Origin: JAUCQB01 sp964586235 | GTDB lineage: Bacteria; Planctomycetota; Phycisphaerae; UBA1845; PWPN01 | Direction of reading: 5' to 3' | NCBI GenBank assembly: GCA_964586235.1 | Contig: CAZPIO010000001.1 | Coordinates: 62,001 to 126,000 of the forward strand | DNA: 64,000 nucleotides | Part shown: piece after piece, positions 1-7,467 of the stretch | Numbering within the stretch: the stretch's first letter is position 1 | Layout of the letters: every line of letters starts with the position of its first letter | Made by a program: the position numbers and the translations under genes | Notes under the pieces: generated by a model | What the model was told of the DNA's origin: nothing | The model's database searches: none | Seen by the model: the letters and a program-made list of their open reading frames with translations, nothing else

Positions 1-406
1 CCTGCTCGAAGACCTCCTGGCTGGCCGCGCTCGACTGCTGCGGAAAACGGATCGCCGCCAGCAGCGACAAGGGCACGGTGATGCTCTTGCTCCAGCGCGT
101 CTCCATGACGATCTGACGCTGGCCGCCGGACAGCAGACGAGCGGGAGTGCGGCTTCCGTCCTTGAGGTGCACCAACAGCGGCAGCGGCTCAGATGCCGGA
201 GCAGTCGTCGCGGCCGGCCACTTCAGTGACAGCAGTTCGTCCAGGCGAAGCACCTTCGCGGCGCCGCCGGCGTCGACGCGGATTTCACCTTCCTTGCCCG
301 GCCCGGCCCACCGGCCTTCGATTGTCTGCCCGTCGAGGGTGACAGCCCGGACGGACGCCGAAGAGGGAGAGGTCACTGTCAGCAGTGCGACCAGGAACAA
401 AGTCAT
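1..406 (-). CDS. Exported hypothetical protein, N-terminal part
   Basis: Only the first 135 codons are in the window; the gene runs off the left edge. The ATG at 406 is preceded directly by an in-frame TGA, which fixes the start. The protein opens with a short hydrophobic signal (MTLFLVALLTVTS). Two similar beta-rich modules follow: one with TLDGQTIEGRW and ending RLDELLSLKW, the second with LKDGSRTPARL and ending PLSLLAAIRF. Such paired modules resemble small SH3- or LSm-like barrels, but that is inference. It is the last visible gene of the long minus-strand block and follows the CXXCXGXG protein after a 211-base gap filled with repeats. I do not recognise a named family. Confidence 0.6.
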   Translation of the reverse strand, partial: MTLFLVALLTVTSPSSASVRAVTLDGQTIEGRWAGPGKEGEIRVDAGGAAKVLRLDELLSLKWPAATTAPASEPLPLLVHLKDGSRTPARLLSGGQRQIVMETRWSKSITVPLSLLAAIRFPQQSSAASQEVFEQ

Positions 407-488
407 TCAATTGCTCCAGCTTGCGCAATCACTGGCAGAACAGATCAAGAAGGCCGGGACAGTCCGCCCTACCCCGCTCATTTTCAGG

Positions 489-533
489 GTTCGCTCCCCC
501 ACCGCTGAAGCGATGGGCCACCCGTCCCAACGA
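489..533. repeat. GTTCGCTCCCCC repeat, copy 1
   Basis: The stretch GTTCGCTCCCCC-accgctgaagcgatggg matches a second copy at 9987-10025 almost base for base. The inner part (CCGCTGAAGCG) can fold into a small hairpin. It lies in the gap between two genes of the minus-strand block. Confidence 0.6.
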
Positions 534-563
534 GATGATCGCTCTGCCCGGTCCCCAACTCGC

Positions 564-591
564 AATTCTCAATTCCTCATTCTCAATTCCC
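564..591. repeat. Heptamer tandem repeat (AATTCTC type)
   Basis: Four consecutive 7-base units can be read: AATTCTC, AATTCCT, CATTCTC, AATTCCC. The period is exactly seven. Other heptamer tracts occur at 1143-1170, 2671-2854, 9836-9977 and 34735-34755. Confidence 0.75.
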
Positions 592-615
592 CAACGTTGC
601 CTGGCACAACGTTGG
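591..615 (-). terminator. Hairpin just after the CXXCXGXG gene stop
   Basis: CCAACGTTG and CAACGTTGG form a perfect 9-base stem with a 7-base loop, starting 3 bases beyond the stop codon at 618. There is no clear U tract on the minus strand, so this may be an mRNA 3' end hairpin and not a true terminator. Confidence 0.4.
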
Positions 616-617
616 GC

Positions 618-1232
618 TCATTCTTCCTTGGCCAGTTGCTTGTAGTACTGTTCGACGAGCTGCCGGTATTGGCTGGGGAAGTCCTTGCCGAGCGATTGCA
701 GGATCTTCTCTCGTTCCTCCGGCCGCATGTTGCCCCAGGCCTCTCCCGGTCGCGCCACCCCGGCCGGGCGCAACTCGCCTTCTCCGCCCGGCCCCGGCGA
801 AACGGTTGACTGCCTGGCGGGCGAACTCGGCTTGCGGGCAGCCCCGACCATCGTCTTTTTGCATAGCCGGCATCCCTTGCCCCCGCAGGCCTTGCACTGG
901 CTCTGTTGCTGCTGCTGCTCCTGCTGCTCGGCCTGCTCGATCAGGCGGTCGAGCAACGCCACGGCCTCAAGCTGCGCCTTCTGGGTGGTCGAGTCCGGCT
1001 TGCCGGCGCCGAGGCGCTGACCCGCCTGGGACATCAGATCGGAGACGGCCCGGAGCGTCTCCGAGGGGCGAGAGGCAGGCGACGCGGGACGCGTGGCGGG
1101 GGTGTCGGCTGATGCCGAGCACAGACACAGAATGAAGGTGAGAAGGCTGAAGGCTGAAGGCTGAAGGATGAGTAGCGGACGCCTTGGCCGGGGAGAACAC
1201 GGTCCTCTCTTGTCTCCGTTTCTGTCATTCAT
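618..1232 (-). CDS. Small exported protein with CXXCXGXGCXXC motif
   Basis: A 204-residue protein. The start is taken at ATG 1232 because its ATGAATGA sequence overlaps the stop of the upstream coiled-coil gene; ATG 1241 is an alternative. A hydrophobic segment near residues 22-42 (SLLTFILCLCSASA) looks like a signal peptide. A Glu/Gln-rich helix follows (EQAEQQEQQQQQSQ), then the cysteine motif CKACGGKGCRLC, which resembles one half of a DnaJ-type zinc knuckle and could bind zinc. The C-terminus is polar and helical (RPEEREKILQSLGKDF). Part of the signal region is encoded by a heptamer repeat (AAGGCTG units at 1143-1170), so the N-terminus may have been rebuilt by repeat insertion. It belongs to the MoxR/VWA block; its function is unknown. 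Confidence 0.65.
   Translation of the reverse strand: MNDRNGDKRGPCSPRPRRPLLILQPSAFSLLTFILCLCSASADTPATRPASPASRPSETLRAVSDLMSQAGQRLGAGKPDSTTQKAQLEAVALLDRLIEQAEQQEQQQQQSQCKACGGKGCRLCKKTMVGAARKPSSPARQSTVSPGPGGEGELRPAGVARPGEAWGNMRPEEREKILQSLGKDFPSQYRQLVEQYYKQLAKEE
1143..1170. repeat. Heptamer tandem repeat inside a coding region (AAGGCTG x3 + AAGGATG)
   Basis: Three perfect AAGGCTG units plus one variant lie inside the N-terminal coding region of the CXXCXGXG protein. They are read on the minus strand as LQPSAFS-type residues in the signal segment. Confidence 0.85.
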
Positions 1233-2673
1233 CGTTCTCATTTTTCTGCATCCATTTCTCGTGTATCTGACCGGCCAGGTCGGCCAGATCATTCTGTTGT
1301 TTCGTCAGCCGCTGCAGCTCATCCTGTTGATCGGTCTGTCCCGTCGCCTTCTTCTCAATTGACTCGTTAATCACCGCCGTCCGCTGGTTGACCGCCTTCT
1401 GGCAGTTCCTCAGCAGCTTCAGTTCGGCCGAAGGCGGCACCAGCGGCGGATTGCCACTCTGGCCGTCGCTTGAGTCGCCGCCCTCAGCCTGCGGAGGCGG
1501 GCTTTCGGCTGATTGCTTCAACGAGTCGACCAGTTGTTCAAGCGTTTCGGCGATCCCAGTCTGCACCCGCTGCGTCAGCGTGCCGGTATCCTTCTTCTGG
1601 AGCCTTTCGGCGACGCGTTCCATGTCATCGCGGACCTGCCCGATCACCCGGGGGAAGACCAGCGTGGTGCCGTCGTTCTTAAGCAGTCGCAGCAACTCGC
1701 TGTTCTGGTCGGCAAGCTCCATCTGGTCGCGCCCGAGCCCGGTGAGTGCCAGTTCGTCCGCATGCGACCACGCATGGCGGCCTTTCTTGTCGAGCGACTG
1801 CGTGTCCTGGTTGATCTTCAGTTGCTTGTCGAGCATCGCCTGCAGGAGGGTCTGGAGCTGCCGGATGGACTGCTCTCGCTGTTCCTGCTTCAGTTGCTCG
1901 ATGGCCTTTTCCAGGATCTCGAGCGTCCGCTTCAGTTCTTCCGCGGCCTGCTGCTGGCTCTCGCGGCCCTGCTCGGTCTTCTGCTGTTCGAGTTCCCCGG
2001 CGGCGTTGTTCATGTGCCGACTGCTGTGCTGCACGTTCTCGATTCCCGGCGCGGGCGGTTGGGCAGGCTGAGTCTCGGACTTGTTGCCGGACATCTTCTC
2101 GGCAAGCTGCGCGGTCTGTCCGGCAAGCTGCCGCTGTGCGGCGGCCGCCTGCGAGATGGCCTCGAGCTTCTGCTGGGCCGCCAGCAGCCGGGCAACCTCC
2201 TTCTGGAAAGCCTCCAACCGGGCGATCTCCTCCTGCCGTTGCCGGCTGCTGTCAGGGTCCTCCAGGAGCAGCTTGAGCACGTTTTCCAGGTCGCGGACGA
2301 TCTCGATCTGCTTGTCGGATGCCCGTGCGAGATCCTCGTCGCTCAGCAGGCGGATGGTCTGGTCCATGTTGCGGCGGATGAGCAGCTCGCGGGCTTTCCT
2401 GAGAGCCGCCTCCAGCCGCGCCGCCTGCTCCGGCTCTTTGGATGAGAGCTGCTCGATCAGCCTGAACATGCGGTCCTCGAGCTGCGACATGCGGTCGCGC
2501 ACGATCTGCTGCTTGATGGCCAGGGGCCTGGCGCCGTCATCGGCCGGTGCGGTCTGGCCGCTTGTAGGAGGGCTCTCCGAGCCCGATTTTGGGTCGCGGT
2601 CGGAGACCGCTCCTACTGCGGTCGAGGCGGCGGCCGAGACCAGGCATGCCAGCAGGGCCAGGGCGATCTGCAA
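1225..2673 (-). CDS. Exported coiled-coil protein of the MoxR/VWA block
   Basis: About 482 residues if translation starts at TTG 2673. Longer readings up to ATG 2844 would translate the intergenic heptamer hairpin and look artificial. From the TTG the protein opens with a good signal or anchor (QIALALLACLVSAAAS). Residues 20-37 are then encoded by a REP-like element (2564-2616). From about residue 45 to the end it is almost entirely charged coiled coil rich in Gln, Glu and Arg. It sits between the three-TM coiled-coil protein and the CXXCXGXG protein, with an ATGAATGA overlap to the latter. Proteins of this kind recur in planctomycete MoxR clusters. A structural or scaffolding role in the envelope is inference. 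Confidence 0.6.
   Translation of the reverse strand: MQIALALLACLVSAAASTAVGAVSDRDPKSGSESPPTSGQTAPADDGARPLAIKQQIVRDRMSQLEDRMFRLIEQLSSKEPEQAARLEAALRKARELLIRRNMDQTIRLLSDEDLARASDKQIEIVRDLENVLKLLLEDPDSSRQRQEEIARLEAFQKEVARLLAAQQKLEAISQAAAAQRQLAGQTAQLAEKMSGNKSETQPAQPPAPGIENVQHSSRHMNNAAGELEQQKTEQGRESQQQAAEELKRTLEILEKAIEQLKQEQREQSIRQLQTLLQAMLDKQLKINQDTQSLDKKGRHAWSHADELALTGLGRDQMELADQNSELLRLLKNDGTTLVFPRVIGQVRDDMERVAERLQKKDTGTLTQRVQTGIAETLEQLVDSLKQSAESPPPQAEGGDSSDGQSGNPPLVPPSAELKLLRNCQKAVNQRTAVINESIEKKATGQTDQQDELQRLTKQQNDLADLAGQIHEKWMQKNENDE
2564..2616. repeat. REP-like hairpin inside a coding region
   Basis: On the minus strand it reads GTAGGAGCGGTCTCCGACCG, then a short loop, then CGGGCTCGGAGAGCC, ending CTCCTAC. 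It is the same GTAGGAGCGG element found at 12183, 25405, 28515 and 34758, but here it is translated (VSDRDPKSGSESPP) just after a signal peptide. Confidence 0.8.
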
Positions 2674-2854
2674 TGACGAATGACGAAATCCGAATGTCGA
2701 AAGAAGTCCGAATGACGAAACCCGAATGCGGACGTGGGGTGCGGGCTTCGCCCATTTCGTCCCGCCGCGGTGGGTCTTCGACTCTCCACGGCGAGTCTGC
2801 GACATTCGGATTTCGTCATTCTTTCGACATTCGGGCTTCAGCATTCGTCATTTC
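2671..2854. repeat. Long hairpin built of degenerate heptamers, copy 1
   Basis: The left arm (2672-2730) carries units AATGACG, AATGACG, AAATCCG, AATGTCG; the right arm (2799-2854) carries their complements (CGACATT, CGGATTT, CGTCATT). The two arms can pair. The element fills exactly the space between the TAG stop of the upstream gene at 2855 and the probable TTG start at 2673. Confidence 0.85.
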
Positions 2855-5044
2855 CTATTTGGACGGCCCCGATGCCGGTGTGGTTCCAAGAATATCGTGC
2901 TCCAGCGCGTTTTCCGTCTCCTTGCCGACGTTCTTCTGCATATTGAGAACGTCGCGCAGGAGAATGACGGCCTCCTCGAGTCTTTCCCATTCTAGCATGC
3001 GAGCCAGGATATTGTTCATCTCCTCGCGAATCGATGCCTGGGCCTCGCGTGCCTCCTGTATCAGACGGTCGCCATCGTCGGCCGCCAGCTTTTCGATGGT
3101 GTCCGCCGCCTCCGGCATCCGCTGGCGCGTCAACTCACGGAGCGGCTGGGCCACGCCCCGGCCCAGGCGTTCCTCAACGGCCGGACTCGAAAGGCCGTTG
3201 ATCCGCATCTCGGAGAGCACCTGCTCAAACTGCCGGGTGATCGCCGCGACCTGGCCGGTCTGATCGCGCTGCCGGCGGGCCAGTTGCCGGAGACGCTGGC
3301 TCCGTTGCGGTCGTTCGGCCTCCGTGTCAGTGATCTCAGCGGCGGAGAGGAGCTCCGAGTAGAGGTCCTCCTGCCGCCGGAGGTACCGCTCGAAATCCTG
3401 CCGCTGCTCTCGCTGCCGGCGATTCAACTCGGCAGCCAGCTCCTCGCGGCTGACGATGCGGAACACGACCGGAGGCGACTTACCCACGTTCGGCCCTGAC
3501 ACGGTGTCGAAATCGGTCGCCTCCGCCCACAGAGTCAGGCGGTCTCCTTCGCTCAGCTTGTGCTCGGCGACAGACCAGTCAGTTGATCGACCAAATGCCG
3601 TGCCGCCGGGCTCGAACCCCTCCAACGGCTCGGTTACAGACTTGCCGCCGGCTTTCGCCGAAGTGAAGACGATGCCGGCCATCGCCAGCCCGTACGCGTC
3701 GCTGAATTCCACTTCGATCGGCAGAACGGCCTGCGCGGTGATCATCTCGCCCGCGCCAACAATCTTCATATTCGCCGTCGGGGCCGGGTCGGCAGTGATA
3801 TGCACGATGAATCTCGTGGGAGTAACCCGGGGGCTGATGTTGGACAGGCCGGCCGTACTGGTCAACTCGAAGTGGTAGGCCGCGGAGGCCGCGGGGCGGT
3901 CCACGGCGGCGAATTCGCGGTCGCTGACACGTTCAGCCGGGCCGAGCGCCGTTTGCCGGCCATCCATCTCGCTCACGAGCATGGCCGTGGCGATCGGCTG
4001 ATCCGCGGTGACCCGCAGACGGATCTCACTGCCCTTGAGGGCTTCGGCGACGATTTGACCTTCTTTCAAGTCGTATGGTTCGAGCTTGGTGTAGGTCGGA
4101 GGCGTGATGCCGATGCGTGCGGTCGTGATGGCCGGCCGATCGATCACTTCGATCACAAACGGCGGCGTTTGAGCATCGCCGCCGACGATCTGGCAGGATA
4201 AAGACTCGCCCAGCCGCTCGAAGGTGTGAGTGAACCTCACCGGCCGGCCGCGAACCTCGGGCATCTGGGCCTGGCCGCGGAGCCCGCTGGCGCCGCGAAA
4301 CTGAACGTAAGCCTGACGAGGCGGCTCGAATCCCGGATCCACGATAGCCGAGACGGTCGCATCGTCGCCGCGCGGCACGATCAGCTTGCCGCCCTTCAAA
4401 CCCTCCACCGTGAGGTGATTCCTCACCGGCCAATCGACGTTGCGGAACATCACATTTCGCTCGAACCACAGCCCCATCGTCGTTGGAGCCAGTATTAGCA
4501 GCACCGCGATGGCTGCGAGGCTGACCACGCCGGCGCCCGCGTGCCGGGCAGCCCGCCGGTGGTTCAGCACATCGCTGAAACGCAGGCCCGAGGCGACCTC
4601 CTCGGCTTGCTCAATAACCTTGTCCACGAGGGTCGTCGAAACGCGTCTCGGCAGGGTGACACCCGCCGGGACGAACTCGGTTGCACTGACCAGTCGGCCA
4701 TTAAGTTGCGGATGATGACGCTCGATCAGAGCCGCCAGGTCGTCCTGGCTGATCTTCGACATCATCGGGCGGAGGAGATGCCGCCACGCCACCCAGCCGA
4801 TGACCACCGCCGCCACAAGTCCCTGGACCAGTCGCATGCTCCGATCCAGTCGCAGCGTGTGGTCGATGCCGAGGGTGATCAAAACCGCGGCCAGCAGCAC
4901 CGGGCCGATTACCGCCAGCGAGTCGGCGAGCACATAGGCGCGGATTCGCCGCTCGAGGGCCCGCAGCCTTGGCAGCGTGCTCCTCTCAAATCGCGGCCTC
5001 ACCGACTCACCGAGGTTTCTCGCCATCGACTTACCCGTGCTCAC
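2855..5044 (-). CDS. Membrane-anchored coiled-coil protein (DUF4175-like layout)
   Basis: 729 residues from the GTG at 5044, which overlaps the upstream TGA as GTGA, a coupling junction. ATG 5026 is the alternative start. Two TM helices lie at about residues 36-60 and 72-92 and a third at about 175-200 (GVVSLAAIAVLLIL). A large beta-rich extracytoplasmic part follows (residues 230-520) with several Ig-like stretches. The C-terminal 200 residues are Arg/Glu-rich coiled coil (REQRQDFERYLRRQEDLYSE). This order of helices, beta domain and coiled coil matches the general layout of DUF4175-type proteins that accompany VWA proteins. It probably works in the envelope with the two VWA proteins encoded just upstream. 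No catalytic motif was seen. Confidence 0.7.
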   Translation of the reverse strand: MSTGKSMARNLGESVRPRFERSTLPRLRALERRIRAYVLADSLAVIGPVLLAAVLITLGIDHTLRLDRSMRLVQGLVAAVVIGWVAWRHLLRPMMSKISQDDLAALIERHHPQLNGRLVSATEFVPAGVTLPRRVSTTLVDKVIEQAEEVASGLRFSDVLNHRRAARHAGAGVVSLAAIAVLLILAPTTMGLWFERNVMFRNVDWPVRNHLTVEGLKGGKLIVPRGDDATVSAIVDPGFEPPRQAYVQFRGASGLRGQAQMPEVRGRPVRFTHTFERLGESLSCQIVGGDAQTPPFVIEVIDRPAITTARIGITPPTYTKLEPYDLKEGQIVAEALKGSEIRLRVTADQPIATAMLVSEMDGRQTALGPAERVSDREFAAVDRPAASAAYHFELTSTAGLSNISPRVTPTRFIVHITADPAPTANMKIVGAGEMITAQAVLPIEVEFSDAYGLAMAGIVFTSAKAGGKSVTEPLEGFEPGGTAFGRSTDWSVAEHKLSEGDRLTLWAEATDFDTVSGPNVGKSPPVVFRIVSREELAAELNRRQREQRQDFERYLRRQEDLYSELLSAAEITDTEAERPQRSQRLRQLARRQRDQTGQVAAITRQFEQVLSEMRINGLSSPAVEERLGRGVAQPLRELTRQRMPEAADTIEKLAADDGDRLIQEAREAQASIREEMNNILARMLEWERLEEAVILLRDVLNMQKNVGKETENALEHDILGTTPASGPSK

Positions 5045-7467
5045 AATAACCGGGCCGCCTTCCGAACGGCCCACTCGACGCTCAAAAGCGCGACCAGCAA
5101 AGCCAGCGTCCACCATCGGTCCCAGAGCGGTATCGGTGGACCGGTCACCACCATGCTGACCGAGCGGCTGGGGATCAGCGACGCCAACCGGTCAATCTCA
5201 TCAATGTGCAGGTATCGCCCGCCGGCCGAGTTGGCCGCCAGGTTTTCCAGCGACTGCCGATCGAGCGGCGTCTGACGGAACTCCAGATCCGGCCGTCCGA
5301 CCCGAAGCTCACCGAGGATGGTCGTCGCCGGCGCGCTGCCTTCGGCGGGCAGATCGATGCGCAGTTGGTGCAGGCCGATTACGGTCGGCGTGACTTCGCC
5401 ACGATACCATCCGGGGCGGTCAGGCTGGGCCTTCAGGATGACCTTCTCGGCCGGCCCTCCCTCGGCGCGCACGCTCAATTCGACCGAGTCCCGACTGAGC
5501 GGCACAAACGCGGCATCGAGCAATCGAGCCTCGACGGTGACCGCCTCACCAACGGCGCATTGCTCCGACTTGGGCTGGATCAGGCCGCGTTTTTGGCCGC
5601 CGAGCAGCTTGCCTTCAACCAGATGGCGGATGAGCATGATCCAGAAGCGGTTGAAGTACTGATCGCCCACGCGGCGCCACCTCCACGTGTCGCCCCAGGC
5701 CATGAACGCGCTGCGGCCGGCCCCCACGAACTGTGTGGCCAGCAGAACGTGCTGCCCGTACGTGTTCCGCATCTGCGGGTTGGAGTGTCGCAGGAGCACC
5801 GTGGCGACGGGCTTCTCTCGACTTACCGGGTAGTGCCAGTACACGCCCGGCAGCCGGGCCCACGTCTGGGCGTTCTCCTCCGGTCGATCGGCCAGACTCA
5901 GCACCGGGTGCCCGCCGGCCTGCGGCGCGACCGCCATGGGCCAGGCAGTCTGCTGGAAGTAACCCTCCTCGTTAATGATCAGGTCTGCCTGTCCGGGATC
6001 GATGACCACCGGCAGCAGATCGAGCAGCGGCCGCGCCGACGGCTCGTGAACCAGCCGCGAGGTGTTCTTCCGCCCGGCCACGAACAGCAGACCCGTCCCG
6101 GCCTGGCCAACCAGCGTCTCAAGCGTCTTATTCCATTCAAGGTCGAGATCGGCCGGCCGCGGGTCCATCAGGATGATGCAATCGTAGACCGCGAGCTCCT
6201 CGCGGGTGCGGGGCAGGTGATCGATGATCGTATTGCCGTCGCGAACGGCCTCCTCGTCGGCGGTCTGCAGCCAGCAGCTCACGTCGACGGTCGCGTCGCG
6301 GATCAGGAGCCGCGAGAGATACCGGTACTCCCAGCCCGGCGAACCCGCGACGAGGAGCACGCGCATCTTGTTCTCCAGTGCCCGGACGCTCGTCTCCCGC
6401 CGGTTGTCCTCGCTGATGCTCTCACCTTCGACGGGTCGGATTTGCACGGACAGCCGTGTCTGGGCTGCTCGGGCGAGTTGATGGGTGAACGTGAGCGGCT
6501 CGACGCGGCCATCGGCGCCGACGGTGATTGTCCGCGAGGCGATGACGGTCGGTTGCGGTGCGTCCGGAGGGCTTTCGAGCAGTTCGACCGTCAGAGGCTG
6601 ATCAGACAAGCCTTCTGCGGTAACGCGGGCGGTGATCTTGAAAGGATCGTTGACAAACACGCTGGGCGGCGCTTCCATCGCGGTGACAGTGGCGTTTCTC
6701 GGCGGCGCGGGGTCGCCGATACCCACGGTGTGAATCGCAACCCGCCTGGCCCTGGCGAAGCCGGCGACGGCATCGATCGGTTCGCCCTGGTTGAATTGGC
6801 CGTCGGACAGGACGACGACAGCCGAGACCGGCCGGCCGCCCTGCGATTCGATCACCTGCCGGACGGCCGCGCCGATGTCAGTAACGGGCGCCGAAGCCTG
6901 GGCGACGACCGCAAGCGAATCGTCGGCCGGCTGACTCGCCGCCGAATATCGGCGAGTGAGTTCCACCCGGTCGCCGAACTCGTAGATCAGCAGCGGGTTG
7001 TTCTGCGACAGCTCGCGAACCACGCGGTTCTTGTCCCGGACGAGGGCAGCGCGGGCAATCTCGGCGCGACTCAGCGATTCGGGCTTGTCGCCCTGTTGTC
7101 GCGCAAGAACGTGAGCGACCCGCTTTCGCTGGTCTTCATCCGGGTAGCGATCCCGAAGCGACATGCTGGCCGAACCGTCCACCAGCAGCAGTGTGGGCGA
7201 CTCGATTTCGCGGCGGATATAGGTGGCGATCACCGGTTGTAGCCAGATGAGCGCCAACACAACCAGCACCAGGCATCGCACAAGGCCCAGGAAGGCCCGC
7301 GTTCTCGCGGAGGCCCCTGCCCGCTGTTCGCGCCGGTAGAGGTGCAGCGCTGCAAACAACAGCAGACCCAGCAGGACCAGCGCGGCGACGGCGTGCCAGC
7401 CCTGCGGCAGCCCGGCAAACTCCAGCCGCCTTTCCAGGGTCTCGGTCGCGATGTCCTGCACGCCCAT
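5041..7467 (-). CDS. VWA-domain membrane protein with amidotransferase-like middle domain
   Basis: 808 residues. ATG 7467 is chosen because it overlaps the upstream stop as TGATG. Two N-terminal TM helices (about 25-44 and 58-80) precede a von Willebrand A domain whose MIDAS site is DGSAS at residues 97-101. The following 300 residues hold a beta-sandwich. A class I glutamine-amidotransferase-like region (MRVLLVAGSPGWEYRYL and later GTGLLFVAG) comes next. A C-terminal TM helix (WWTLALLVALLSVEWAV) closes the protein. The catalytic triad of true amidotransferases is not evident, so the domain is probably a binding module. It should be a metal-dependent adhesion partner acted on by the MoxR ATPase. 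It overlaps both neighbours by 1-4 bases, so co-translation is likely. Confidence 0.8.
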   Translation of the reverse strand: MGVQDIATETLERRLEFAGLPQGWHAVAALVLLGLLLFAALHLYRREQRAGASARTRAFLGLVRCLVLVVLALIWLQPVIATYIRREIESPTLLLVDGSASMSLRDRYPDEDQRKRVAHVLARQQGDKPESLSRAEIARAALVRDKNRVVRELSQNNPLLIYEFGDRVELTRRYSAASQPADDSLAVVAQASAPVTDIGAAVRQVIESQGGRPVSAVVVLSDGQFNQGEPIDAVAGFARARRVAIHTVGIGDPAPPRNATVTAMEAPPSVFVNDPFKITARVTAEGLSDQPLTVELLESPPDAPQPTVIASRTITVGADGRVEPLTFTHQLARAAQTRLSVQIRPVEGESISEDNRRETSVRALENKMRVLLVAGSPGWEYRYLSRLLIRDATVDVSCWLQTADEEAVRDGNTIIDHLPRTREELAVYDCIILMDPRPADLDLEWNKTLETLVGQAGTGLLFVAGRKNTSRLVHEPSARPLLDLLPVVIDPGQADLIINEEGYFQQTAWPMAVAPQAGGHPVLSLADRPEENAQTWARLPGVYWHYPVSREKPVATVLLRHSNPQMRNTYGQHVLLATQFVGAGRSAFMAWGDTWRWRRVGDQYFNRFWIMLIRHLVEGKLLGGQKRGLIQPKSEQCAVGEAVTVEARLLDAAFVPLSRDSVELSVRAEGGPAEKVILKAQPDRPGWYRGEVTPTVIGLHQLRIDLPAEGSAPATTILGELRVGRPDLEFRQTPLDRQSLENLAANSAGGRYLHIDEIDRLASLIPSRSVSMVVTGPPIPLWDRWWTLALLVALLSVEWAVRKAARLL

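Noticed and set aside
2671..2854. Considered as a CRISPR array
   Set aside because: Units are only 7 bases, degenerate and arranged as two complementary arms without spacers; no cas genes are present.
5206..7242. 678-codon open frame on the plus strand
   Set aside because: It lies fully antisense to the VWA/amidotransferase-like gene, is rich in Arg, His and Gln as expected of a GC-rich shadow, and shows no family motif.
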